30,783 bases of DNA from a virus. How positions within the stretch are numbered: the stretch's first letter is position 1; every line of letters starts with the position of its first letter. Below, piece by piece: positions 14,867 through 20,173 of this stretch. The notes below the pieces were generated by a model that saw only the letters and a program-made list of their open reading frames with translations, did no database searches and was not told the DNA's origin. The stretch is taken from positions 1-30,783 of IMG/VR virus record IMGVR_UViG_3300027782_000253; one strand, 5' to 3'. The position numbers and the translations under genes are program-made.

Positions 14867-15049
14867 GATTAACCCTCGCCCCGGTAGAGGTCGTTCTGTA
14901 ATGTGATGCGGTGTAGTTCTTGCTTCACCGTGGTGAGCGTATCTTGCTTCTGTTTTTTTGGCGCAGGGCGCTTGAAGATTTGCCGCGCCCACAATAAAAC
15001 GACCCCGCCGAGGGAACGCCCCCCGGCGGGATCGCCGCAAAAACCTTGA
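14867..15049. other. Short non-coding gap between leftward units
   Basis: This stretch of 183 bases holds the leftward terminator at its right side and a ribosome binding site at its left. It has an open minus frame of 63 codons (14869-15060) that I do not accept, because it runs through the terminator and has an unlikely composition. I looked for a leftward promoter for the 14866 gene and found no convincing -35/-10 pair, so that gene may depend on read-through. Confidence 0.4.
14994..15030 (-). terminator. Intrinsic terminator of the leftward early operon
   Basis: On the minus strand a 7-bp GC stem, CCCGCCG (15030-15024) with CGGCGGG (15010-15004), loop of 13 bases, is followed by GTCGTTTTATT. 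It lies about 20 bases past the stop of the small HTH gene and would end or weaken transcripts coming from the 18.9 kb promoter. Confidence 0.65.
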
Positions 15050-15196
15050 CTACCGCGCAACGCGGCGACTCCCCAAGACGATACGGCACACGGCCGAACG
15101 GCTGACCCGGTACTTCCGGGCGATGTCCGACTGCTTCATCCCCTTGCTCTTGTCCTTGCGGATGCCCTCCACCGTCAAGGTGTCAATCCTGAACAC
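15050..15196 (-). CDS. Small helix-turn-helix protein
   Basis: A 48-residue protein from GTG 15196, with AAGGGGGA as ribosome binding site. The C-terminal 30 residues, 'MKQSDIARKYRVSRSAVCRI', form a plain helix-turn-helix of the resolvase/homeodomain-like type, with the turn at 'RVS'. The N-terminal part, 'VFRIDTLTVEGIRKDKSKG', matches the first helix. It probably binds DNA as a small regulator. It overlaps the CsrA-like gene by 14 bases and is the last gene before a terminator. A longer reading to 15424 is rejected as Arg/Ser-rich out-of-context sequence. Confidence 0.6.
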   Translation of the reverse strand: MFRIDTLTVEGIRKDKSKGMKQSDIARKYRVSRSAVCRIVLGSRRVAR

Positions 15197-15398
15197 GGGA
15201 TTCCCCCTTTGACCGCGTGATCTTGTACCGCTGGTCAGCTCGGATCGAGACGCGGATGCGGTCGTGATTGCTTGATCCTTGCAGGTTGGCAAAGATCTGC
15301 GCGACCTGCTCCCCTGCCTCGTCAAGCAGGATGATCGACTCGTCACGCTTACGGATGGTGATGGTGAGGAACCCACCTGCAATGGTGTTAGTTGACAT
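15183..15398 (-). CDS. CsrA-like RNA-binding protein (candidate)
   Basis: A 71-residue protein from ATG 15398. It resembles the carbon storage regulator fold: 'LTITIRKRDESIILLD' lines up with the CsrA start L-T-R-x-x-G-E-S-I-x-I, a short insert follows, and 'RIRVSIRADQRYKITRSKGE' lines up with the V-R-I-G-I-x-A-P-x-x-V-x-V-x-R-x-E segment that carries the RNA-binding Arg. CsrA dimers bind GGA motifs in mRNA leaders and block or stabilise messages. A phage copy could retune host translation or time phage genes. The Gly of the usual G-E-S is replaced by Asp, and there is a seven-to-nine-residue central insert, so this is a divergent candidate. It is coupled to flanking genes by overlaps on both sides. 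Confidence 0.5.
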   Translation of the reverse strand: MSTNTIAGGFLTITIRKRDESIILLDEAGEQVAQIFANLQGSSNHDRIRVSIRADQRYKITRSKGESRVQD

Positions 15399-15777
15399 GG
15401 GCGACCTTTGTGTTTGGCGAGCATTTCGTGATGAAGTTCACAACGCGGTTCATGAGATCCTCGCGTACCCCGTCCTGCGTGTCTCCCTCTTCAAAGAGGC
15501 ACAGGCTAGAGAACCGCGTCCCCTCAATGCCCTCGGGGTTGGTCTGCAAGAGGTAGACCGAAGCCCGCCAGTAGGCGAGTACCGGGTTGCCGTCGGACTC
15601 GTCAACTTGGTGCAGCATGGGGTCGCCGCCAACAATGACCAAGACCGGGCGGTCGAACTTGCCAGCCAGCCCGCGCTGGACGCGATCCTCGCTCAACCAT
15701 GCGGGGTAGCCGTCCTTGCGATTCCATTCCACATCGTGCAGCACAGGCCGGGCCCATCGGTTGTCTTCTTCTTCCAT
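15388..15777 (-). CDS. Unknown protein of the leftward early operon
   Basis: A 129-residue soluble protein from ATG 15777, in a TAATG overlap and with GAGGAAAA as binding site. The N-terminus is acidic and Trp-containing, and the centre has hydrophobic strands 'PVLVIVGGD' and 'ASVYLLQTNP' separated by charged loops, ending in 'LMNRVVNFITK'. The alternating strand-helix look suggests a small alpha/beta domain. I do not recognise a family. Its place among small early genes suggests a host-takeover or regulatory role, but this is inference from position alone. Confidence 0.55.
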   Translation of the reverse strand: MEEEDNRWARPVLHDVEWNRKDGYPAWLSEDRVQRGLAGKFDRPVLVIVGGDPMLHQVDESDGNPVLAYWRASVYLLQTNPEGIEGTRFSSLCLFEEGDTQDGVREDLMNRVVNFITKCSPNTKVAHVN

Positions 15778-16322
15778 TACTTTTCCTCCTTGGTAGATGG
15801 CGCTCCAACACTTGTCATGCCCGCCAGAGCGGCCATCACCAGCCCGCGAGATCGAATTGCTTGGTCAAAGGTGTAGCCGTTCTTGTGCTGCTGTCCTTCT
15901 ATTAACGGAAGCACCTCGTCAATAGTGTCCGCCCAAGCTTGCATTCTCTTTGTTACTGGGTCAGCGTCAGCAAACTCAGCCATCAGTTTTTGGTACTTGG
16001 CTTCTGAATTGTCAAGCTTCTCAAAGGCTTTGGCTACGTGTTCTCGGTGTTCTTCCTGTGCAATCCGTAGCCGCTCTCGCTCGGGTTCAACCTGTGCAGC
16101 GAGCCACTCGTGGGCAATAGCAACCATTTGCTTGAATGCAGGATGCTTTGCAATAGCGTCGCGTGTGCTTATGACTTCTCGTCTGAGTTCTAGTCGGCCT
16201 TGCTTGATTTCTGATGCGCCCAGTCGGCTGGGTTTCTCAGGAATTTTGATGTTGGCAAACGATTCGGTAACTGCATTGTCTAGCAGTTCGTGAAATTTAG
16301 GATCAATGTATTGGTTGTGCAT
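15777..16322 (-). CDS. Unknown helical protein
   Basis: A 181-residue protein from ATG 16322, with AGGAAA as binding site. It is almost wholly helical by composition, rich in Ala, Glu, Lys and Arg. A long charged segment near residues 70-115 ('EWLAAQVEPERERLRIAQEE' and on) looks like a coiled coil. The C-terminus has a hydrophobic patch 'LVMAALAGM' then a polar end. The DNA is more AT-rich and the codon use freer than in its neighbours, as for the two modular head-region genes, which hints at separate acquisition. No family recognised. Confidence 0.5.
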   Translation of the reverse strand: MHNQYIDPKFHELLDNAVTESFANIKIPEKPSRLGASEIKQGRLELRREVISTRDAIAKHPAFKQMVAIAHEWLAAQVEPERERLRIAQEEHREHVAKAFEKLDNSEAKYQKLMAEFADADPVTKRMQAWADTIDEVLPLIEGQQHKNGYTFDQAIRSRGLVMAALAGMTSVGAPSTKEEK

Positions 16323-16530
16323 ATTTGGTTTTCCTAATGTTAAAGGTCATGTTCTGGTGAATACGTAGTTGTGAAGTGGTGTAGTGGCGTAGGTGTCCTC
16401 CGATACAGAGAGCGATGCACCAGACATCATTTTCAAACGTCCCACCGTCGCGGACGTAGATGGCGTACCCATCTTGGTTGTCGCAAGTGACTACCGGGAT
16501 GGGGGTGGTGAATTGGTGCAGCCCGCTCAT
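16303..16530 (-). CDS. Unknown small protein
   Basis: A 75-residue protein from ATG 16530, overlapping the methyltransferase stop (16527) by ATGA, and overlapping the next gene start by 20 bases. It has a strand-rich first half ('PIPVVTCDNQDGYAIYVRDG', then 'DVWCIALCIGGHLRHY') with three Cys and several aromatics, and a basic tail. The pattern 'GYAIYVRDGG.FENDVWCIAL' is like small phage proteins that accompany DNA-modification genes, but no function is known to me. Translation is probably coupled to the methyltransferase. Confidence 0.5.
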   Translation of the reverse strand: MSGLHQFTTPIPVVTCDNQDGYAIYVRDGGTFENDVWCIALCIGGHLRHYTTSQLRIHQNMTFNIRKTKYAQPIH

Positions 16531-17879
16531 GTGGTTTCTCTCTCCGCCTCAAAGGCGGCAATGCGCTCTCCGATCCATTCCATGCAATTCACGGCCATGC
16601 TGTTCCCCAGCGCCTTGTACCTCGGCCCATCCGGGCAATCCTCTGCTGCCTTCTTGCGCCAAGGAATGAGCGTGTAATCGTCGGGAAATCCCTGTAAACG
16701 CTCGCATTCAATGGGAAGTAGGCGGCGCACAGTCATGGCTTGCGCCACTCCATGAACTACAGATCTATCCACGGTCGGCGATGGGTCACCGGGCTGGCCA
16801 ACGCCAAGACCTTGCCGATTTTGTAAGTCGAGTTTGTTGGGATCGCGCTTTGCATTGCGTAGGTCAAGCGGATAAGTGGTCGCCATAAATAATTGAGCAT
16901 GGTGTGACTGAACGCCGGGAACAAGCGCGGACACCGTCAGCCCGACATCGGTCGGCGTGGCGCTGAAGTTGTTTGCCTTGGCATCCTCGCGGACTGAATA
17001 AGCTTGAATGGCAACAGTTGTCGCCCGCACGTCCCCGCAGTCGAACAGCGAGAGCGTGGGGTTGACTTGCCCCTCGACCCATGTCTCGTCATCGGTGTCA
17101 GACTGGGCGCGTTTGGACTTGGTGTAAGGGACGGCTACGCAATCATGCCGACCACCACCGCCGCCGCGAATGATTGGGCCGATCATTTCAATGCCGGGAT
17201 TGCATTCCTCGTCCATTGACATCACGGGGCCGTCCCAGCAGCACCCTGCTCCAACGCTCGCCTCAACATCTCCGGCAGCTTCTTGCCCCGCCGCTCCGCT
17301 CTTTTTAGGATGCCGCTGCACGCTTTCGCGCTCAAACAATACCTTTGCGGCAGCGGTTTCGTCTCCAAGACATCCGACAACGAAGACACGTCTCCGGCGC
17401 TGCGGGACGGCATGGGGATGCCCGTGTGTTCGCACCCATTGAGCGTCGAGAACCCGGTACGAGATCCCATACCCCAATTCTGCCAACCCCCCAAGGAAGG
17501 AACCAAAATCCCGTCCTCCGTTTGATGACAAGACACCGGGGACGTTTTCCCATACAACCCATCGAGGCCGTAGACGCGCAGCGATTGCAAGGTAGGTAAG
17601 CATGAGGTTTCCGCGTGGGTCGCGGAGTCCTTGCCGGAGTCCGGCAACGCTGAAGGACTGGCATGGGGTTCCTCCCACCAAAAGGTCAATTGCTCCTGCA
17701 TCTAGCGGCCACTCCTGAAATTTGGTCATGTCCCCGAAGTTGGGAACGTGAGGGTAATGATGCGCGAGAACCGCGCTTGGGAAGGGTTCAATCTCTGAGA
17801 ATCCAACAGGCTCCCAGCCAAGCCGATGCCAAGCAACGGTCGCGGCTTCAATGCCTGAACAGACAGATAGGTATCTCAT
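16527..17879 (-). CDS. dcm: DNA cytosine-5 methyltransferase
   Basis: A 450-residue protein from ATG 17879 with GGAG upstream. C5-methyltransferase motifs are clear: 'SVCSGIEAATVAWHRLGW' (SAM-binding motif I) at residues 5-22, 'LLVGGTPCQSFS' near 66-77 with the catalytic Cys in P-C-Q, 'ENVPGVL' near 110 (motif VI) and 'PQRRRRVFVVG' near 159 (motif VIII). The C-terminal 'RRLLPIECERLQGFPDDY' and 'KALGNSMAV' are motifs IX and X. The stretch between about 180 and 360 is the target-recognition region. No cognate restriction gene is seen, so it is an orphan enzyme, probably protecting phage DNA from host restriction. It is coupled on both sides by ATGA overlaps, and a long open frame lies nested inside it. 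Confidence 0.92.
   Translation of the reverse strand: MRYLSVCSGIEAATVAWHRLGWEPVGFSEIEPFPSAVLAHHYPHVPNFGDMTKFQEWPLDAGAIDLLVGGTPCQSFSVAGLRQGLRDPRGNLMLTYLAIAARLRPRWVVWENVPGVLSSNGGRDFGSFLGGLAELGYGISYRVLDAQWVRTHGHPHAVPQRRRRVFVVGCLGDETAAAKVLFERESVQRHPKKSGAAGQEAAGDVEASVGAGCCWDGPVMSMDEECNPGIEMIGPIIRGGGGGRHDCVAVPYTKSKRAQSDTDDETWVEGQVNPTLSLFDCGDVRATTVAIQAYSVREDAKANNFSATPTDVGLTVSALVPGVQSHHAQLFMATTYPLDLRNAKRDPNKLDLQNRQGLGVGQPGDPSPTVDRSVVHGVAQAMTVRRLLPIECERLQGFPDDYTLIPWRKKAAEDCPDGPRYKALGNSMAVNCMEWIGERIAAFEAERETT
17222..17701 (-). CDS. Possible overprinted gene nested in the methyltransferase
   Basis: An open frame of 159 codons from ATG 17701, on the same strand as the methyltransferase and wholly inside it in another frame. 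The start 'MQEQLTFWWEEPHASPSALP' and the end 'LPQRYCLSAKACSGILKRAE' then 'RRGKKLPEMLRRALEQ' look like a family of phage proteins I remember next to or overlapping cytosine methyltransferase genes: a variable Ser/Thr/Pro/Trp-rich body with a conserved basic helical tail. Such similarity could also arise only because the methyltransferase DNA is conserved, so reality is unproven. No clear ribosome binding site is visible. If real, it is a small soluble protein with a basic helical C-terminus, of unknown function. Confidence 0.4.
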   Translation of the reverse strand: MQEQLTFWWEEPHASPSALPDSGKDSATHAETSCLPTLQSLRVYGLDGLYGKTSPVSCHQTEDGILVPSLGGWQNWGMGSRTGFSTLNGCEHTGIPMPSRSAGDVSSLSDVLETKPLPQRYCLSAKACSGILKRAERRGKKLPEMLRRALEQGAAGTAP

Positions 17880-18220
17880 TCGTACATCTCCGGCGGTCGC
17901 GCCTCAAGGTACTCCCGCGTATGGCGCGAGTAGGTGGAGTTAATCACAAGCGCCATCGGGAAGTCTGACGGGACGCGCTCGTCATGGTCAAGGATTTGCC
18001 CGTCAAGGCTCAAGGCAAGGATCTTCCAATCGAGCAAGCGCCATGCTGGCTGATCGCCCGCATCCGGGTTGCCGCCATCGACTTGGTAGCGGCCTTCTAG
18101 GTGGATGGTCACAACGTGAGACATCAGGTACTCCGCAACGACTTCGGGGATGCCTTGCAGTTGGTCAACATTCAAGTCGTAGGAAATCTCCTTGAACTTG
18201 ATCTTCTTTAAGTCTCTCAT
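17876..18220 (-). CDS. Unknown protein upstream of the methyltransferase
   Basis: A 114-residue protein from ATG 18220, with AAGGAAG as binding site. It begins with a Lys-rich stretch ('MRDLKKIKFKEISYDLNVDQ'), has a central strand region with His residues ('VVTIHLEGRYQVDGG') and a Trp-rich segment ('PAWRLLDWKILALSLDGQIL'), and ends in an acidic tail. This is a compact soluble protein with no motif I know. ATGA overlaps tie it to the methyltransferase and to the winged-helix gene before it. Confidence 0.5.
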   Translation of the reverse strand: MRDLKKIKFKEISYDLNVDQLQGIPEVVAEYLMSHVVTIHLEGRYQVDGGNPDAGDQPAWRLLDWKILALSLDGQILDHDERVPSDFPMALVINSTYSRHTREYLEARPPEMYE

Positions 18221-18549
18221 GATCGGTACTTCCTTTCGGTAGGGGTGGTGGCAAAGAGGCTATCGGGGATAGATGAGACAACAGCCGCGAACACGCGTTG
18301 CGCCTTACCAGCGCGACCGAGTCGGGTAGCGCCAGTCGGGGCAATCAGCCCTGCCGCGTGCAGCTCGCTGACACGGCGACGCGCCCCGGCGTGGAGGTGT
18401 GCTGCGGCTTCGGCTTCGTCCGAGGTCAACCCGTACGCCCCCGCCGCCTTGAAGGCGGCTAGGAGCGCGGCTTGCAGCCCTGCAAGTTTGCTGACCATGT
18501 CCTCGGCGGCCATATGGCTGGTCGTGGGGTCGGTACGGCGGGCGGTCAA
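18217..18549 (-). CDS. Winged-helix type DNA-binding protein
   Basis: A 110-residue protein from TTG 18549, in a TTGA overlap with the previous gene and with GAGGTG as binding site. It begins 'LTARRTDPTTSHMAAEDM', a start I recognise from many phage regulators of the 'T-x-R-x-T-D-P-x-T-S-x-x-A-A' type. A helix-turn-helix follows: 'LLAAFKAAGAYGLTSDEAEA' then 'GARRRVSELHAAGLIAPTG' near residues 60-78, with a wing after it. This architecture is used in small winged-helix repressors or DNA-end-sensing proteins. Function is otherwise unknown. ATG at 18576 in the same frame is a less likely start. Confidence 0.55.
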   Translation of the reverse strand: MTARRTDPTTSHMAAEDMVSKLAGLQAALLAAFKAAGAYGLTSDEAEAAAHLHAGARRRVSELHAAGLIAPTGATRLGRAGKAQRVFAAVVSSIPDSLFATTPTERKYRS

Positions 18550-18800
18550 AGTGTCACCTCGGTGTTCTTGTGGCAAGCAAGGAAGGCAGCTTCAGCGGCG
18601 TAGATCTCGTCAATGCAAGCGTCAAATGCCGCCTCGTTGTCTACGTCAACGCAAGCGCGTTCGTTGTGGGCGCGGATCACGCGCTGGCTTACGGCATCGT
18701 CAATCTCACGAGCGGCTGCGACAAGAACGTCGCAGTAGACGCGGGCAAGGTGCGGGTTAATAAATGCGTTGGTGACGGTGACTTTGATCTTGGTACTCAC
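18546..18800 (-). CDS. First gene of the leftward early operon, unknown
   Basis: An 84-residue protein from GTG 18800 with AGAGGA as binding site. It starts with strand-like 'KIKVTVTNAFINPH' and continues as helices rich in Ala, Glu and Asp ('VYCDVLVAAAREIDDAVSQR', 'AAFDACIDEIYAAEAAFL'), with four cysteines. It lies about 50 bases downstream of the predicted start of leftward transcription, so it is likely the first early protein made. No family recognised. First-position genes in phage early operons often act on the host; this is inference. Confidence 0.5.
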   Translation of the reverse strand: MSTKIKVTVTNAFINPHLARVYCDVLVAAAREIDDAVSQRVIRAHNERACVDVDNEAAFDACIDEIYAAEAAFLACHKNTEVTL

Positions 18801-18857
18801 GGTTCAGTCCTCTCAAACTGGGTGTGGTGTCAGCGGCACGCGCCTCTGACTTGGGGG

Positions 18858-18886
18858 ATGGTACTCCCCTGTATATCGGCTGTCAA
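18858..18886 (-). promoter_or_regulatory. Leftward early promoter
   Basis: On the minus strand TTGACA (18886-18881), a 17-base spacer, and TACCAT (18863-18858). The -35 box is perfect; the -10 matches at 4 of 6. It faces the gene start at 18800 and shares its TGTTGACA -35 context with the erf promoter. Confidence 0.6.
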
Positions 18887-18912
18887 CACTTGCGACTTGA
18901 ATTTGTCAACAC
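18881..18912. repeat. Paired 9-bp direct repeat, operator candidate
   Basis: TGTCAACAC occurs at 18881-18889 and 18904-18912, 23 bases apart (about two helical turns). One copy covers the leftward -35 box, the other covers the rightward -35 candidate. An 8-base version, TGTCAACA, recurs at 14279 in the erf promoter. A shared regulator or simply shared -35 boxes would both explain it. Confidence 0.4.
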
Positions 18913-18929
18913 AAGCCCATTGATATTAT
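18903..18929 (+). promoter_or_regulatory. Candidate rightward promoter with extended -10
   Basis: TTGTCA at 18903-18908 and TATTAT at 18924-18929, with TG one base upstream of the -10 (extended -10 form). The 15-base spacer is short, which an extended -10 can tolerate. It would start a transcript near 18936 with a leader of about 280 bases ahead of the initiator gene at 19215. Confidence 0.4.
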
Positions 18930-18981
18930 TCCTGACGGTGTGCCAGCCGCGCTGGTGGTCGGCTGGCGCGGTTGGTACGCC

Positions 18982-19023
18982 TAAAAACAAACGCGGCGCG
19001 GATCTTTCGATCAACACGCCGCG
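18982..19023 (-). terminator. Minus-strand intrinsic terminator in the control region
   Basis: On the minus strand CGCGGCG (19023-19017) pairs with CGCCGCG (18998-18992), with a nested GATC/GATC pairing in the loop, followed by TTTGTTTTTA (18991-18982). No minus-strand gene lies to its right, so it would stop antisense transcription coming through the replication genes, or end a short minus-strand RNA. Confidence 0.55.
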
Positions 19024-19100
19024 CTTCCGGGGGTGAGGTAAGGAGCGACCAAGGCCGCCCCGCCACATGGTGGCAGGTTTATGGTATCATATTTCCAGCG

Positions 19101-19199
19101 ATTCCCAACGTGGGAATAGCCGAGCGGCTGCAACTGCTCAAATTCTCGACAACTGTAGGTGGGGCGGGTCAGCCCGCAGCCGCTCCCCGCCCTACCTGC
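19101..19199 (+). ncRNA. Structured leader RNA with predicted pseudoknot
   Basis: Three pairings are visible. ATTCCCA/TGGGAAT form a perfect palindrome at 19101-19117. GTAGGTGGGGCGGG (19155-19168) pairs over 14 bases with CCCGCCCTACCTGC (19186-19199), including two G-U pairs. The 17-base loop of that hairpin contains GCAGCCGCTC (19176-19185), which is perfectly complementary over 10 bases to GAGCGGCTGC (19122-19131), giving a pseudoknot. The element ends 15 bases before the initiator ATG at 19215, over the expected ribosome-binding area. It matches no known riboswitch, ribozyme or tRNA that I can recognise. Confidence 0.45.
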
Positions 19200-19214
19200 G
19201 GCCTTGGTAAAGAC

Positions 19215-19616
19215 ATGGCACGACTACGACCATCCGACATCTGGGCAACCGTCCAAGACTTGAGCGCGGGGGAGCTGCTGGTCATCCTCGCCCTCGCCGA
19301 CTACGGCGAAGTGGCGTACCCTAGTCAGAAGAAACTGGCGGCGAAATGTCGCATGGCGCGGACGACCGTAAACACCATAATCAGCAACCTCCGCAATCGC
19401 GGAATCTTGACCACCAAAGGTACAGGGAAGTCTCTTACCTACACCATCCACCTGTCCGAAATCCGGACACCAACCTGTCCGAAATCCGGACATCAGATGT
19501 CTGAAATCCGGACAGGAGATGTCCGGAATCCGGACAGGGATCCTAACTCGTCCATTCAACTAACAAAACGAACTCGGAAAACGGCGGCGGAAAAACCTCG
19601 ACTAGTACCCTTTTGA
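19215..19616 (+). CDS. Winged-helix replication initiator (lambda O-like) with internal origin
   Basis: A 133-residue protein from ATG 19215; no strong ribosome binding site is visible because the upstream area is the structured leader. The N-terminal half is a winged helix: 'SAGELLVILALADYGEVAYP' then 'SQKKLAAKCRMARTTVNTI' near residues 37-55 and 'LRNRGILTTKG' after it. The segment near residues 80-107 is a low-complexity run with 'SEIRT' and 'CPKSGHQM', because it is encoded by four DNA iterons. Phage lambda O and many relatives have exactly this plan: the N-terminal wHTH binds the iterons inside its own gene. The C-terminus is short and basic. Its stop overlaps the next start as TTGA. Initiator function is inferred from the plan. 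Confidence 0.7.
   Translation: MARLRPSDIWATVQDLSAGELLVILALADYGEVAYPSQKKLAAKCRMARTTVNTIISNLRNRGILTTKGTGKSLTYTIHLSEIRTPTCPKSGHQMSEIRTGDVRNPDRDPNSSIQLTKRTRKTAAEKPRLVPF
19453..19536 (+). repeat. Four palindromic iterons, probable origin of replication
   Basis: Four 17-bp copies of TGTCCGGAATCCGGACA or close variants lie at 19453-19469, 19476-19492, 19498-19514 and 19520-19536. The last is a perfect palindrome (8-bp arms around one central A). The first two have one change and the third has two changes, all in the left arm. Starts are 23, 22 and 22 bases apart, so all sites face the same side of the helix. An A-rich stretch follows at about 19557-19596 and could be the unwinding region. Confidence 0.8.
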
Positions 19617-20107
19617 GCGAGCGGGATTTCAATATGCAAACGACAACATCAACAACGTGGATCGACAACAAGATTTATCTGTGCAAACTGTGGCCGAAGT
19701 ACAAGCCCACCCCGGAGGAGGGTGACCTCCTCAACGAACGCTGGGGACAACTCAAGCAGGACATCCTGCGCGAATGCATCAAGCAGCACCGCCTCGAACG
19801 CGACAGCCGCCCCGACTTGTCCGCCATTCACAAGGCGTACTGCAAGATCACCGCTACCGCCCACACCGCCGGGGTGGCGAGTACCGAGATCGAGGACACC
19901 CGCGCACAGACCTGCATTCCGCCGAGCGCGAGCGAGCTTGCAGAATGGGAGGCATGGGCAACAAAGACGCTCGCCACCGTGACCGATGCCGAGATCGAAG
20001 CCGTGCGCGAAATGATGACCTACGTCCCCACCACCGCCCGCGTCCTCGCCGTTGCCGTTGACTACGTTCGCTCGCAGCGGGGCAGGGTTGCCCCGAGACG
20101 CGCTTGA
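19613..20107 (+). CDS. Replication protein in the helicase-loader position
   Basis: A 164-residue protein. TTG 19613 overlaps the initiator stop as TTGA; ATG 19634 is an alternative start. The N-terminal half, 'LCKLWPKYKPTPEEGDLLNE' followed by 'RWGQLKQDILRECIKQHR', has the Trp-Pro and 'L...I......' helix spacing seen in small phage replisome organiser or loader proteins, which often read 'LWP.WKPT...'. A second helical part ends in 'LAVAVDYVRSQRGR'. It lacks a Walker motif, so it is not an ATPase loader. By position behind an O-like initiator it is the likely partner that brings in the host helicase. This is inference from context plus weak pattern. Confidence 0.45.
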   Translation: MSERDFNMQTTTSTTWIDNKIYLCKLWPKYKPTPEEGDLLNERWGQLKQDILRECIKQHRLERDSRPDLSAIHKAYCKITATAHTAGVASTEIEDTRAQTCIPPSASELAEWEAWATKTLATVTDAEIEAVREMMTYVPTTARVLAVAVDYVRSQRGRVAPRRA

Positions 20108-20173
20108 ACCACAAACACGCCTTCCACCCCATCCCGCCACAAGGAACGCCGCACAGGGGAATCTAGGAGACTC

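Larger units (their letters stand above)
18801..19214. other. Divergent control region, non-coding
   Basis: This is the only gap over 300 bases. It holds two outward-facing promoters, a 9-bp direct repeat, an inverted repeat GCCAGCC/GGCTGGC at 18942-18967, a minus-strand terminator, a 17-bp palindrome and a long-range RNA structure just before the initiator gene. Open frames across it (plus from 18972, minus 18883-19068) have implausible composition and are not accepted. Confidence 0.6.

Noticed and set aside
14869-15060. 63-codon minus-strand frame
   Set aside because: It runs through the intrinsic terminator at 14994-15030, has Arg/Pro/Gly-rich unlikely composition, and lacks a ribosome binding site.
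15197-15424. N-terminal extension of the small HTH gene
   Set aside because: Ser/Arg/Thr-rich sequence opposite the CsrA-like gene frame; GTG 15196 has a good ribosome binding site.
18883-19068. 61-codon minus-strand frame and the plus frame from 18972 in the control region
   Set aside because: Both cross promoter and terminator elements. The plus frame only becomes protein-like from ATG 19215.
19117-19185. tRNA-like D-arm text (GCCGAGCGGC) in the leader
   Set aside because: No T-loop GTTCRANNC, no acceptor stem of proper length and no anticodon arm could be aligned; the pairing found is a different structure.
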